Source: Girardinichthys multiradiatus (Eukaryota; Chordata; Actinopteri; Cyprinodontiformes; Goodeidae). From it: a DNA stretch of 64,000 nucleotides. How positions within the stretch are numbered: position 1 is the first letter of the stretch; each line of letters begins with the position of its first letter. The notes beneath the pieces are model-generated. The model made no database searches, was not told the origin of the DNA, and saw only the letters and a program-made list of their open reading frames with translations. Where the stretch lies: NCBI RefSeq assembly GCF_021462225.1, contig NC_061817.1:4090751-4154750 (forward strand), in the 5' to 3' direction. Shown here in pieces: positions 10,131 through 21,374 of this stretch. A program made the position numbers and the translations under genes.

Positions 10131-11280
10131 CTGCAGAAAAAGAAACCAAGACAATTGCAAACTAGAAATGTGTTTCATTTGCACCTCAAGTTTATGCATT
10201 TTTTCTGGTAATAAGATTTAAAACTGACACCATTCCAAAAACATCTGAAAAAGGTGTCTTTCAGCTGCAGGTTGATATTCACATTTTGCAGACAATGCAG
10301 AGAAAAGTTTGAGCCATTGCAGTAAATGTAGTACAATGAAACTGCCAACAGGTGGCACAAATGAAATACTGATCATAGCAAAGGAATGCTTTTGATTCAG
10401 AAAAAAATAAGATTGATATTGATATTTGAGTCTCAAAAATAAGAAAGACAAAGGTTCAGTAAGTATATAACAAAAAGATTAAAAAAACAGTATAAAGATT
10501 GTGTGAAAGACCCTAAAAACCTAAGATCACACATAAAAAAGGTGTCAAAACATACATTTTTCATCCCAAAAATGTAGCAAAGTTAAAATCCTTGCTACAA
10601 TCAGATGCAGCAGCAAAATTAATTCATGTTTTTGTCTTTTGGTTATCATTTTGTTCACTTTGTGGCTTTCTCCAAAAGAAGCTATTGGGAGACTTGGAAG
10701 ACAAATTTATTATTAGGCGTACCTGAAATAAGAACAGGGAACATCTGAGTGTTTAGTAGTTTGTTTGTTTTTTACATGGGCTGCCTATGACTTTTGTGAC
10801 TGATTTAAAGGCACTTTATCAAATATATAAAGCTCTTAATGCTCTTAAGGACCATGCTACTCTTAGGCTCCCTTTACAGTACCACCTAAAACATGGTAGT
10901 GTTCCTGTGCCAGACTACTAAAGGTCCCTCACAACAGCTGGAGGAAGATCAGATTTTTGCATTTATTAATTTTGACTCGAAGCTTTGAACTTTGCTACCT
11001 ATTAATTACTAGAGTTACTTAAGAACTTAAGGCTTACTTTTTTACTCTAACTTTAAATCAGTAATGATTTTATTATTTTGTTATCTCAATTACAAAATCA
11101 CAAAGGTGGAGCATAATGTGTTGGTAAAGAAAGACTGACACATGACCGAATTAAACATTGAAATCCAAGACTGGATTATGACTGCAAGAATAAATGCCAT
11201 TTGGTCTGCAGGTAGAGAGCATTATATTGTAGTGCTGTGAAGGTCTTAGATGGTGATGACATATTAATAGGTCATATTAT
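10131..11280. other. Non-coding stretch at the start of kcnc3 intron 1
   Basis: AT-rich. Around 10790-10970 a plus-strand frame (FKGTLSNI-like, LKDHATLRLPLQYHLKHGS) weakly resembles the end of a retrotransposon ORF but is too decayed to assign. Nothing else recognised. Confidence 0.35.
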
Positions 11281-12060
11281 ATTCAATTCAATTCGAAAAA
11301 CATTTTTTCATCCCAAAAGGAAATTAAATGTTGTTGTAGCTCATATTATGCAGGTTTCTTCAAAGAGCCATTGTAGATGCTGATGGCCATGGGCAGGAAG
11401 GATTTCCTGTAGTGGTCTGTCTTACAGCAGATCTGAAGAAGCCTCTGACTGAAGACACTGTTGTTGTACAACAGTCTCGTGAAGAGAATGCCCGGGGTTC
11501 TCCATAATGTTCTTCATTTTACGAAGAATCCTTCTCTGTACATTGATCTCCAGAGATTCCAAAAGAGTCAGCCTTCTGTATTAGCTTGTTGAGCTTGTTC
11601 AAGTACCTGGCTCTGATGCTGCTACCCCAGAAGATGATGGCAGAAGAGATCACACTCTCCACAACAGACTTATAGAAGATATGCTGCAAACACCGAAAGA
11701 CCTAAGCTTCCTCAAGAAGTACAGTCTGCTCTGTACATTCTTGTAGACGGCTTCACAGTTGCAATTCCAGTCCAGTCTGTTGTCCAGGTGAACAAGATAT
11801 TTATATTCCTCCACCACCTCCACTTCTTCTCCCATGATGGAAATAGTGTTAGACCTATTTTTGTTTCTCTTAAAATCTACAATAATCTCCATTGCTTTAT
11901 TAACGTTCAAGATGAGATGATTGTTTCTACACCATGCCACAAAGTGGTCCACCAGCTACCCGTACCCTGCTCCTTGTCCATCTCTGATCCACCTCACGAC
12001 TGCAGAATTATCCGAGTATTTCTGCAGTTGACAGGAGTCTGTCTTGTACTGGAAGTCTTT
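11281..12060 (-). mobile_element. LINE-B fragment (L2/CR1-like), 3' end with RT C-terminal part
   Basis: The minus-strand frame 11952-11650 reads VAWCRNNHLILNVNKA, then EEYKYLVHLDNRLDWN, then a leucine-rich block ending SRLYFLRKLRSFGV; this is the segment after the catalytic box in L2/CR1-type reverse transcriptases. After stops it continues to a 3' terminus at the left, where the plus strand shows ATTCAATTCAATTCG, the reverse of a GAATT-repeat tail. It is truncated at its 5' side near 12060. Confidence 0.75.
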
Positions 12061-12282
12061 ATTTATTTAATTGGATGTTTCAATGACTATGGAAGTGTTA
12101 TAGCATGCATGTGAACGTATGTCTGTCAGGGCAGCAATGAAGACAGGCTGATTAAGTGTTTTTTTTAGAGAGTGTTTTTTCAGAGAGCTCACTAAGTCCC
12201 ATTTCTTATTATGATGATCTAATTTAAAACTGCTATATAGAGCTGCCCTAGATGGAAAACCCACACATACATACGCAATTAG

Positions 12283-12470
12283 GCAGCTGTGGCTCAGCAG
12301 GGAAAAGTACTTGTCTGGCATTTGGGTTTTTGTGAGTTTAATTCCAGCTTCCCCCACTGTCAACAGTCAAAGTGCCCTTGGGCATGACGGTCTTCCCCAA
12401 GTTGCCTATCAATCTGTAAATCATATTATAAATGCTTTAATTGTATCGAATGGGTAATATCATCATCAAA
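12283..12470 (+). repeat. tRNA-derived SINE fragment
   Basis: GCAGCTGTGGCTCAGCAGGG resembles a tRNA A box region and GAGTTTAATTCC a degenerate B box about 50 bases later. A body with GTGCCCTTGGGCATGACGG follows. This arrangement is typical of fish SINEs; it is not a functional tRNA because no cloverleaf closes. Confidence 0.55.
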
Positions 12471-12580
12471 AATGTGTCATTCTGAGACATTCACCGTGAC
12501 ACATGAGGACCCCTTAAAAAGCTGAGATTCTCAGTTTAGATTTTATTTTGGTTTGTGTCTTTTCGAGGCAGAACAAATCC

Positions 12581-12628
12581 AAGCTCTAACTATTCCCTTA
12601 ATTTTAATTAAGGGAATAGTTAGAGCTT
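12581..12628. repeat. Near-perfect palindrome, 23-bp arms
   Basis: Arms 12581-12603 and 12606-12628 are exact reverse complements with only two bases (TT) between them. Pairing stops sharply outside the arms. Confidence 0.95.
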
Positions 12629-13720
12629 AATTTTAAGTCTTACCTTAAGAACTTTGCAGTTACATTTAAGTTGCTGACGAGTTACAACATCTGACATTAC
12701 TTTTTTTCCCCTTTAAATAGGCCACATGTCCTTCTTGTAGGGCTGCAGAAATTAAGTCAACCAGTGACGTGCAATGGGATTCATGACTGTGGAGGCACAG
12801 ACTCCCCTAGAGTAGGATGTACGATGAAGCCAAAATAGAGGCTTATATTTAAATTTTGACCTTAATTGAAACATTTAATAATTTAAAAAGCTTTTAATTG
12901 TGCTTTAATCAATTCTATACTGTTCAACAATCCAATAGCAAGAAAAACAAAAAACATTATTACTTAAATGTATTTTTGTATTTTGACTGATCTGTCTTTT
13001 CTAAATTAAAACTGAAAATTGTGTATGATCTTATCTATATTTGTATACGACATCCATGGAAGCAGGTTGCATTAATCAAGTCTTTAATTCTCCTGGTTCT
13101 CTCTCACACCCTTGCAATGTGGACGCTAATGTTCAGTTTGTACTGCCCATTCAATGCAAAGTCAATTCCGTATGATCCACACCACATAGTGGAAAGAGTG
13201 GCGACACTCCCATAGACTTCTATCAAAAGAATGGAATGGGGAAGTCACATAGGTCATGCAGCTGCAGATAGTTCCAAACACCAGCAGTTCCAGCATTGAA
13301 CGCAGTTCATTCTCTGCATATCTGAATTATTTTCTCTGATAAATTAATGAAATTACAAAATATTTTTGGCATTGTTAAGCACTAGCCATACCAAAATAAG
13401 TCAACAGTTTTATTTCATGTAACCAGTTTTAGTTAATTAATAATGTTAACCAGCTAGTTGTAGTTGAACTTCAGCTGGCTAATTGTGATCATGATGGGTC
13501 TTGATGGTTTTTAATGGATCCATATTAGTCTGTCTAATATCAGCTTTCTTAAAATATTCAGCACAGTTTGAAATATCAAAGTTTATAATTTTCAAAATTA
13601 TTTGGTGATTTCTGAGCTTAAAATGCATGGTTCTTCAGAAGAAATGTTTGTACTTGTTCTTGTGTCCACCATTTTTAACATATTTTAATTTCAGTTACTA
13701 AACCTAGAAAACATTCTGAC
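12629..13720. other. AT-rich non-coding stretch
   Basis: No gene or repeat family recognised. The longest open frame (13021-13215, plus) has no recognisable motif. Confidence 0.4.
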
Positions 13721-13789
13721 ATTGACATTTAGTTCGAGTTATAGATCCTTTATGAGCCGACAGCAGGGTGCTGCAGAATATGGGGCTAA

Positions 13790-14290
13790 TGCTAGGGAAA
13801 TGGAGATGTCAGGCCAACCTTCTGGGACTGGAGTAGAAGCATTGGGCAGACCCTCCGGAACAGGAGTAGAACATTTGGCGGACCTTCCAGGACTGGACTG
13901 GAAGCCTTGTGAATGTTATGACTTGGTGGTAGACAAAACAGAGACATCAGACAGACCTTCAGAGGCAGGAACAATGAAGTTCGCCACACCCTCAAAGGCA
14001 GGAGCAGCAGTGTCAGCTAGACCCTCGGTGACTGGAGCAGCAGTGTCAGCCAGACCCTCAGAGACAGGTGCAGAGGTGCTGGACTGACCCTCGGCGGCAG
14101 GAACAAGATGTTGGACTGACCCTAATGGCAAGAGCTGAGGCATCCAGCTAACGGCAGTGTTTGCAATCTGCAAGGGAGGTAGAGGCGGTGATGTCAGCCA
14201 GACCCTTGGGGACCGGAATGGAGGGCGGATCCTCAGTGACTGGAAACTTCTCCTCTGCTTCCTTCAACAGTTTCCCTAAGCCCGGCAGAG
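13790..14290 (-). pseudogene. Remnant of a gag-like repeat protein
   Basis: The minus-strand frame 14173-13916 reads a series of related units (SAPVSEGLADTAAPVTEG, then LADTAAPAFEG and IVPASEGLSDVS). They resemble the units S-A-H-A-T-E-G-L of the ORF at 51.6-53.4 kb in spacing and composition. The plus strand shows the same 33- to 39-bp periodicity. No flanking gag head is left. I place it in the same family with moderate confidence because tandem units converge easily. Confidence 0.4.
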
Positions 14291-14454
14291 GAAGGAGGGG
14301 AATCCTGCTAAACACAAACAGCTGCCACCATTAACCAATCCTAGGACTTGCTTGATCTATTGTGTCACAGTACCTCCTATTCCAACCTATTAACCCATAG
14401 TGCTGGTGAATAAAAAAAATCAGCATCTAATGGGTCCAAATGACTGAATTCTAC

Positions 14455-14581
14455 TATCACAATGAGGTTGAAGGAGGATCCAAATGCATAATGAGGTCAT
14501 GGCAAAATAAAATTCTGGAGAAATGACCAATGAACCAGAAGAGCTAATCAGATAAAATGTGGAGCAGCTGGGGCAGGGAGA
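14455..14581 (-). repeat. LTR-B fragment, left piece
   Basis: ACCAATGAACCAGAAGAGCT and following AGCAGCTGG match the solo LTR-B at 17.4-18.3 kb (ACCAATGAACCAGAGGAACT). The copy is interrupted at about 14581 by the LINE-tailed element and resumes at 15809. Confidence 0.55.
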
Positions 14582-14771
14582 ATGCAAGGCAACTGCCCTG
14601 CTTCAGCTCTGTGTCTTGTCTTTGGAGCCTCTTTTTGCAAATCTTCCAAATTCTTAGTTATGGATTTGGTCAGCTGGTCTCTCAATGCAATTGATCAAAT
14701 TTTCTCGAGGAGAAGACAGGGTGAAGGAGAGCCCAACTTGTCCGGACTGGACGTTTTTCTCTGGATACACA

Positions 14772-15629
14772 ATGGACTCCTGGCAGAAGTGGAGGATTGT
14801 GTGTCTGTCGATAATGTCAGTCGAGGATGTGGAAGATGTGTATATAATTGGATGTTTGATATCAGGATTTCTGCTTTTTGAAGTCAGCGGTTACCTGGCA
14901 TATCGAGAAATTCTGAGAATGTCAGCAGCTGTTCTGGCCATTGTAAGGCTGCCTGGCACGTGTGATGGGATCTTCAGGGCGATCAGCACTCAGACTGACA
15001 TGTTACGTGAGCTGAATCGCAGACTGGATGTGATCCTTAGGATCGCAGGCAGGTTGCGGTTCCTGGACTCGGGGGTGAAATGGGATAAATCTTGGAGAAA
15101 GTTGTTCGCTCAGATCTGGCAGAAAGACCATGAATTTGGCTGTTTGGATTCGCCTTTGAGAAGCACCAGCGAGACTCTCAAGGCTGACGGAAAATTAAGA
15201 GTCAGCCTAACCCAAATAATTATTGTTTTTCTGAATCTGGCTCCCCTGCACGGCCTTGATGGCTGGCTATCTTCAACTTCTCCTGGAAGTTATGTAAACA
15301 TGACGCTCTGCTCCCTCTGCTCCCTCCCTTCCTTGAGGACACCTGTGGACCTGCTCAGAACTGTGTGGCCGGTTGATGAACATTCCAACGAACCATCAAG
15401 GACAATGGCCTCTGTGACAGTGCTTCATGGACTTACTTGCACACAATCACTTGCACACACACACATGCTCAAGATAAACATATGCACCCCCTCACACCAC
15501 CTTCACCGTTCCCGGCATGATGTTGTTTTGTCAACTTGTTGCTTCTTTGTGCTGAGGTTTTTTGCAATCTCAAACTGTATCCTGCTAAGGATAAGTGTGA
15601 AATATGATTTTTTTCCTCTACTTACTTAA
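14772..15629 (+). CDS. Putative 285-aa protein with one membrane segment, carried by the LINE-tailed element
   Basis: I chose the ATG at 14772 (MDSWQKWRIVCLSIMS) because the protein-like part starts there; the open frame extends to 14685. After an acidic VEDVEDV comes a hydrophobic stretch (YIIGCLISGFLLFEVSGYLA, about residues 24-43), then a helix-prone region (LRELNRRLDVILRIAGRLRF, about residues 80-100). The rest is less structured, with cysteine- and histidine-rich parts, and ends at TAA 15627-15629. No known catalytic motif is visible. An uninterrupted frame of this length in an otherwise decayed region suggests selection until recently, or a young insertion. Its function is unknown to me; a membrane-anchored accessory protein of the element is one possibility. 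Confidence 0.45.
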   Translation: MDSWQKWRIVCLSIMSVEDVEDVYIIGCLISGFLLFEVSGYLAYREILRMSAAVLAIVRLPGTCDGIFRAISTQTDMLRELNRRLDVILRIAGRLRFLDSGVKWDKSWRKLFAQIWQKDHEFGCLDSPLRSTSETLKADGKLRVSLTQIIIVFLNLAPLHGLDGWLSSTSPGSYVNMTLCSLCSLPSLRTPVDLLRTVWPVDEHSNEPSRTMASVTVLHGLTCTQSLAHTHMLKINICTPSHHLHRSRHDVVLSTCCFFVLRFFAISNCILLRISVKYDFFPLLT

Positions 15630-15778
15630 TGTGGCCTCTTTTCTCATCTAGCAAGGGCAGCGCCTGTGAGTGGGCAGCAAAGCCTCGGTGACCCGTCCCC
15701 CTTGTCTTGTGTCATGATGTATGTTTGGATGGGTTGTACTGGAATTCTAATTTCCCCTCGGGGATCAATAAAGTATCT

Positions 15779-15808
15779 TTGAATTGAATTGAATTGAATT
15801 GAATTGAA
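15779..15808. repeat. Pentanucleotide repeat (GAATT)n
   Basis: Five to six GAATT units forming the 3' tail of the element above. Confidence 0.95.
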
Positions 15809-15975
15809 GGAGGGAGCCTAATAAACGGAGATGAGCTGGAACACAGAAAAGTCCAGGGAAGTAACAAAAATCTAACAGGAAATAAACTCTAGATGGATAG
15901 AACACTACAACACAAAAGACTAAACTAAAAGGGAAAACAACAAACAAAAACAAGCATAAGGAAAATAACTCACAA
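15809..15975 (-). repeat. LTR-B fragment, right piece
   Basis: Blocks such as GATGAGCTGGAACACAGAAA and AAGTAACAAAAATCTAACAG match the order of the LTR-B copy at 17630-17760 (GATGAGCAAGAACTTCAGGG, AATAACAAAACATCTAAG). It continues the piece left of 14582. Confidence 0.5.
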
Positions 15976-16054
15976 AGGCACAGCTGAAGAACAAAGTAAA
16001 TAGTAAAAAATTGTCAAATAAAATCAAAACTCAAACACCTACAGATGTGATATA

Positions 16055-16290
16055 AACGTTACTGTTTTTTTGTAAATATTCACTCACTTTGAATTTGACG
16101 CTTGGAACACGTTTCAAAAAATAGCTGGAACAAGGGCACATTTACCACTATTTTACATCACCTTTGCTCTTAACAACACTCAAAAAGTGCTTGGGAACTG
16201 AGAACAACAATTGTTGAAAACTTTGTAGGTGGAATTCTTTCCCATTCTTGCTTGATGTACAATTTCAGGTGCTCAACAGTTTGGCTGTAA
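16055..16290 (-). repeat. Fragment of the Tc1-like family seen at 36.75-39.3 kb
   Basis: TTGAATTTGACGCTTGGAAC, then ACATCACCTTTGCTCTTAAC, and TTCCCATTCTTGCTTGATGT match the order of the terminal part of the 36752-39340 element (for example TTCCTTTTAACAACACATTT and AATTGTTGAAGCTTTATAGA). Only the subterminal region is left. Confidence 0.65.
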
Positions 16291-17354
16291 CTTGTGGATT
16301 GTGTTGCTTACTTTCCAAGTTGATTAACTAACAAACTGTCTACAAGTACTACCATATGCAGTAGAGTATTTCTTTCTTGATACAATCAATATTTTTAGTA
16401 AACCAGTTTTTTTTTCTCCTGTTGGTCTTTTAGTAAATTTATACAACTAACAATTTTGGTGCATGATGCTTCAGATATATCCTGTAAATGTAACTGGCTA
16501 TTCTACTTTGGCAACGGTATTAGTGGCAGGCATATTCACAAATTTGCAAGGGACTAACTTAATCATCATCAAAATGGGAGGAGCATATGCAAATATACTT
16601 CTTTACCACCCGTAATGCGATTTATCAAACCTGAAACAGATTGTGGTTGCTGTCTTTGTGTCTATATTTAGCATGATTGAAATGCAGGTGCTAACTAGTT
16701 ACTCTGTACATGTATAGATTTAGATTGAAGATCAGTGTTTTCTGAAAGTGAACATGCCAGGGGAGGGTTTATACAGTGAAAAATAATTTTGTGTCACCAA
16801 TAAACAATTTAAACAATCAAACACGTATATAGGTAAGAAAACTAATTCAGTAAAATCATTGGAAAATAATTTTTGTTTTATTTAGATAAATGTTCAATTT
16901 ACATTCTTTGCAGTACAGTGTTTGATGTTTTAAAACTAGCAAAGCTATAATAAACAGATAGCCAGTTCTTACCACAGTCTATTTTTATGTTGCTAATAAT
17001 ACATTCAGGCTTAAATATTGTGGCTGTTTATGATAAACTCCGAACTGTTCAAGCATATACTCTCAAAAAAAAGAACACGGTAAGTCTCTGAAAAGAATTA
17101 AAAGATCAAGGTAGGCAAACGTCTAATAAATTATTTGACAGACATATTTGTCTTTTTTATTGTTAATATTGATTGGCAATTTCTAAGCATCAACCGTTGG
17201 GAGTTAAGTCAAGCAACACAGTTAACTGACTTAACTGACTCAATGATGGTAGAGGGCGCATATCACTTTGGACACGGTTCTGCCCTCCTCTGCAATGGTC
17301 TGTAATTCATCATTCTGGCTAAAGGCAAAGCAGGATGCAGTCTTTGCCTCCCTG
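16291..17354. other. Non-coding stretch
   Basis: AT-rich sequence; no gene or repeat family recognised. Confidence 0.4.
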
Positions 17355-18334
17355 TGTCATAAAATGCTGGTTTAGGGTTGGACCAAGGTGCAGAGCAGAG
17401 AGAGGGAGCCTCATGGTGAGTTGAAGAGTTATTTTTAATAAGAATAATAATAATGATAAACAAGAGACTTACAAAAAGGTCAGGACACAGAACATGGGCA
17501 GGGTAGTTTTCAGCAGGAACCGGTGGAGAACAATGACAATCTATAAATACTGATGAGGTAGGAGAATGTACCAATGAACCAGAGGAACTAATCAGGAGGA
17601 ATATGAGGCAGCTGGTGACAAGGAATGCAACCGATGGAGGAAGGTTGATTAACACAGATGAGCAAGAACTTCAGGGGAATAACAAAACATCTAAGTAAAC
17701 AAAGAAACTTAAAGAACATAAACAGGAAGGAACAAATCCACAAGAAAATGAAAATTTCTAACACAGAACTCTGAATGTATGAATGGTTTATCCAGGGAGT
17801 ATTCACACGAAGAAAGTCCTTTGTTCCGCTTGTTTGGTCTGAACCAAAAGCTGACTTTATTTTTCCTTTTTGGTATGTTAACTTTCACATTATTAAGTGA
17901 ACTATTTGTGGTAAACAAAGCCAAGCAGGTGACGATCATTGCTCCCATTGGAAAAAAATGACGCTGGCAGGACAGAGCACAGACCCACAAATTGAGATAA
18001 ACAACTGTATATGTGCTGCTGGTTCGTATTTACAACATAAGCGAATTGCACCAGAGTTCGATTGGAAGTGGACTGAGACCACCTCAAAAAGTGGGTCTCG
18101 GTCCAGTTGTTTGGTCCGGACCAGGGTCTGCATGAGTGTATTCAAACCTGCACAAAAGGTCCAGACCAAGGGGGGAAACAAACTCTGGTCCATTTAAAGC
18201 GGATCAAAAGTGGCAAGTGTGAATACACCCTTAATCAACCTGAAATGAACAGAAATAAGCAACTGAAGAACATGGCAGTGCAGAAAAAACCAATAGAACT
18301 CAAACTTAAAACCTAACAGAGGCAAGTCGTGACA
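17355..18334 (-). mobile_element. Solo LTR-B, interrupted by a MITE
   Basis: Ends are TGTCATAAAATG (17355) and GTCGTGACA (18334). Flanks CCCTG and CCCTA agree at four of five bases, a likely target duplication. No internal region is present, so this is a solo LTR left by recombination. A 440-bp unit with inverted ends splits it at 17793-18232. Confidence 0.6.
17793..18232. mobile_element. MITE with 16-bp terminal inverted repeats
   Basis: The left end CAGGGAGTATTCACAC and the reverse complement of the right end, AAGGGTGTATTCACAC, match at 14 of 16 positions. Internal GTCCGGACC-type blocks recur near 29325 (TTTTGGTCCGGACCAAACAA), so the family is dispersed. There is no coding capacity. The superfamily is not settled, because no clear target duplication is seen. 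Confidence 0.65.
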
Positions 18335-18864
18335 CCCTAGGTCTGTCTGGGTCACAAAAATGAGATATCTGCTGGCAGAACAACTTCAAACTCAGCCCTG
18401 TGCATGCACAATTATGCACTCAGAGGCACTCCGCACAAATGAACATATAGGGAAATAATCTTGTAAGGGAAGAGGTTGCGATGACCAACCTGCTGCGGTA
18501 AATACCGACGACAAAAGTTAACAAACTCTAACAGTCCAGACAAGCAGGAGTAAAACATAACAGAAGGAAAACATCAGCGAACCGGATCATTCATAATGGT
18601 GCAGTGCAACAACCTCTGCATGTTTCAAGTGGCACAGAAGAGATGATTTGTTCATTTTCCCTACAGATCCACTGGAGGCAGTAGTAGCCAGCCAGTAGAT
18701 CTTTTGCAGATCACATGCAAAACGGCCACTTATTGTATGTGCAATTTTATTTTTATTTTTTTTGCACAAGCGCAAGCTATTTGGAATCTTTGAAGAACAG
18801 GGCCATAGAGTGGAATATTTCAAGCTTTTGTTAATTCTAATTTTGATATTTACAGAAAACCCAA
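18335..18864. other. Non-coding stretch
   Basis: No feature recognised. A minus-strand frame at 18587-18895 shows no motif. Confidence 0.35.
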
Positions 18865-19500
18865 ATATCAGTGCCTCAGAAAAGTAGAATATCACATAGC
18901 ACCAGTTTAAAAGTCTTTTAAAGTATAAATATTATTTAATGGCCATATTATGGCTTATACACTCATGGGGAAGACGGCTGACTTGACAGATGCCTAAAAG
19001 ACAGTTACTGACACCCTGCACAAAGAGGGTTAAGCACAAAAGGTCCCTGCTAAAGAAGCTGGTTTGTTTAGAGTGCTGTATCCAAGCATATTCATATAAA
19101 GTTGACAAGGAAAAGGTGTGATAGGAAAAGGTGCACCAACAACAAGGATAACCGAAGCCCTGAGAGGATTCAGAAGGAGTAGTCTAACACCAGAGTAAGT
19201 GCATCAAGAGCCTGCATGCACAGACGAATCATACACATAGGCTACACATGTCACATTCATTGCGTCAAGCCACTCTTGAAGCAGAGATGAGGAAAGGCAA
19301 GGCAATTTTATTTGTATAGCACATTTCAGTAACAAAACAAGTAATATAGTTTTACATTAATAATATCAGAAGCGTCTTACCTGGGCTAATGAGAAAAAAA
19401 CTTGACTGTTGGCCACTGGTCCTCTTTAGATGAAAGTAAAGTTTGCATTTTATTTGCAAATCAAGGTGGATAGGTACCCAATCCATGTTGCCAGACATAA
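18865..19500 (+). pseudogene. Tc1-like transposase relic, 5' part
   Basis: From ATG at 18966 the reading MGKTADLTD...DTLHKEG matches the helix-turn-helix start of the Tc1 transposase at 31053 (MGKTADLTAVQKATIDTLKQEG). Stops and frameshifts follow. After a 90-bp foreign piece, GGGCTAATGAGAAAAAAACT and CTTTAGATGAAAGTAAAG correspond to the WATEK...DESK catalytic-domain start. The upstream GTGCCTCAGAAAAGTAGAAT resembles a terminal repeat. Confidence 0.65.
19293..19385 (-). repeat. Short dispersed repeat inserted in the Tc1 relic
   Basis: AGGCAATTTTATTTGTATAG then CACATTTCAG is the reverse of a retroposon 3' tail common in teleosts. It separates two parts of the Tc1 reading. Confidence 0.5.
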
Positions 19501-19689
19501 AAACCATGTGTGACCTTCTTTCAGGACTGTTTCGTCACTTCAATCACCGAGCGGGTTAAGGACGGGAGCCATCAGAGCTGATCTCTGTAACCATTCCTCT
19601 GCCTTATTTAGAATCAAAGTCTTGAGAGTATAGAACAGCTTGAGAGTCATTCCTTTTAAGAGAAAGTCATTGTAAGCAGAGATGACACT

Positions 19690-20250
19690 TAAAAGAATTT
19701 GGGGGAGATCCGAGGCGTCTGACCGCCAACAGGGTGCGGTAGCTTGGACAGAGCTGTGTGAGGTTCCCTCCTGCTCCTCCACCATCATCCTTGTCCCCAA
19801 GAAACGCAAAATCACAGGATGAAATGATTACAGGCATGTTGCTCTGACTTCTGTGCTCATGAAGTGACTGATGTTGAAGCACCTGAATGACATCACAGGC
19901 CCCCTGCTAGACTCCCTACAATTTCCTTACAAGGCAAACAGGTCAGCAGACGATGCAATCAACTTAGGTCTTCACTTCATCCTGCACCACCTCGGCCACC
20001 TAGGGACATACGCCAGGATCCTGTTTGTAGACTTCACCTCAGCTGTCAACAGACATCTTCCACCACCGCTCATCCATCACTGTGTGGTATCGCACAAGAA
20101 CCATCAGCACCGGCGCCCCCCAGGGGTATGTTCTCTCCCCACTCCTCTTCTCCCTTTACACAAATGACTGCACCTCAGCGGACCTGTCTGTGAAACTCCT
20201 GAAGCTTGGAGATGACACCACTGTAATTAGACTGGAACCAGGACAGTGAT
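19690..20250 (+). pseudogene. LINE-B reverse transcriptase fragment
   Basis: The plus strand reads STIILVPKKRKITG, then NDYRHVALTSVLMK, then LNDITGPLLDSLQFPYKANR, LFVDFTSAVN and GAPQGYVLSPLLFSLYTND. These are consecutive reverse transcriptase motifs with several stops and an internal deletion after VDFTSAVN. The same family, better preserved and inverted, is at 26723-27342. Confidence 0.8.
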
Positions 20251-21200
20251 GAGTCACTATGTCAGTGGTTCTGTTGTAGATCTGACCATTTCTAAGAGAA
20301 CACAGCATTGTTAAAGCACTGCTCCTACAGAATCCGAATTGTATTCCATTTCAGAAAAAAATAATTAAGAATCTTACCTCTGCTGGTGTTGTTATTTAAC
20401 ATCCATTCTAAGAAAATATGAGAATATTACTCATATAACAGGTGGATGTTTAGTCGAGGTAAAACCATAGTTCAGAACACAGAAACAAAATCATCCTGGT
20501 CCAGCTACATTTACCATTTGTCTCAGTTTGACAGTCTCAGAATTTCTTTCTGTAAGTCTGCATCTGTCCTGTGCATCCACCAGACCTCCAAGAATCAAAA
20601 GCATCTCAAGAAGCCAAAAAAGTCAGGGAGCTCATTCCAATCTTCTCTATTTAAAGGTTATCTAATCTTTTAAAAGGCTGTCATTGATCATAGTCATGTC
20701 ACAACAACTAAATTCCTGATGCAGAGAACTGATTCTGTGGTGTGTCTCACATACATGAAAGCAGTTATTTTTAATAAACTCAACAATACCTCCTTTCCCC
20801 AAGTTTTTGCCTTCACAACCACAGTGGCCACTGCAGTCCTCTAAGGATTTCCATCCTCAGATTGAAGGCACCACTGTTGGTGTCAACCAGCAGGGCCTCT
20901 GGTTCCCACCGTGCAGGGTTCAGGAGTAACTAGTTACGTATAGTGGGGTCAAGTAATTTAATTTCAAAATAAATGTAACTATAATTTGTTACAAAAGAGT
21001 GGGAAAATATGTAACTAATGAAATTTTCATCATTACAATTTGGGTTACAACTAATTATATATGCTATATGTACATTAACATTTTTTTGTTTAACTTTGGA
21101 TGGGTCTCTTCTGCAAAGCATTTCCAACTTTATTTCTTCCGCTTTAGGATTTTGAGGTATTCCTGCACTTGGGCCTGTACTTAAATAACATGACAAAAGA
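20251..21200. other. Non-coding stretch, possible DNA transposon remnant at the right
   Basis: 20251-20930 holds nothing I recognise. 20930-21090 is rich in variants of TAACTAATT/TTACAA motifs, which occur at the ends of some fish hAT-like elements; this is weak. Confidence 0.3.
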
Positions 21201-21374
21201 ATCTAGCTAATTAAGCCCAGCAGGTACCTATTCTGATGAGGACTTCAACAAGTCTGCAAATATCGTGAGGATCTACCTCTATGCTGGCCTGTCCTGGAAA
21301 CCCTGGCAGCATATATTTGCAGCTGCTGATTCCATTCAATAGCTGCACACATGGGCTCCTCTCCTCCCTCCTCT

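Larger units (their letters stand above)
14582..15808 (+). mobile_element. LINE-tailed element with a (GAATT)n 3' end
   Basis: The 3' end reads CCCCTCGGGGATCAATAAAG then TATCTTTGAATT repeated to 15808, the tail form seen in fish non-LTR retrotransposons and shared in outline with the LINE-B end at 11281. The unit sits inside an LTR-B copy. It contains no reverse transcriptase; its only ORF is the membrane-segment ORF below. It may be a non-autonomous element or the 5'-truncated end of a larger one. Confidence 0.6.

Noticed and set aside
9951..10199. An 82-codon single-exon gene spanning the S1 region
   Set aside because: Only the central 44 codons are Kv3; both sides are bounded by splice signals and the outer codons are intron.
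12283..12370. A tRNA gene on the plus strand
   Set aside because: Degenerate B box and no foldable stems; a SINE head is the better explanation.
15779..15808. GAATT repeat as an independent microsatellite
   Set aside because: It is the 3' tail of the LINE-tailed element, preceded by the conserved GGGGATCAATAAAG.
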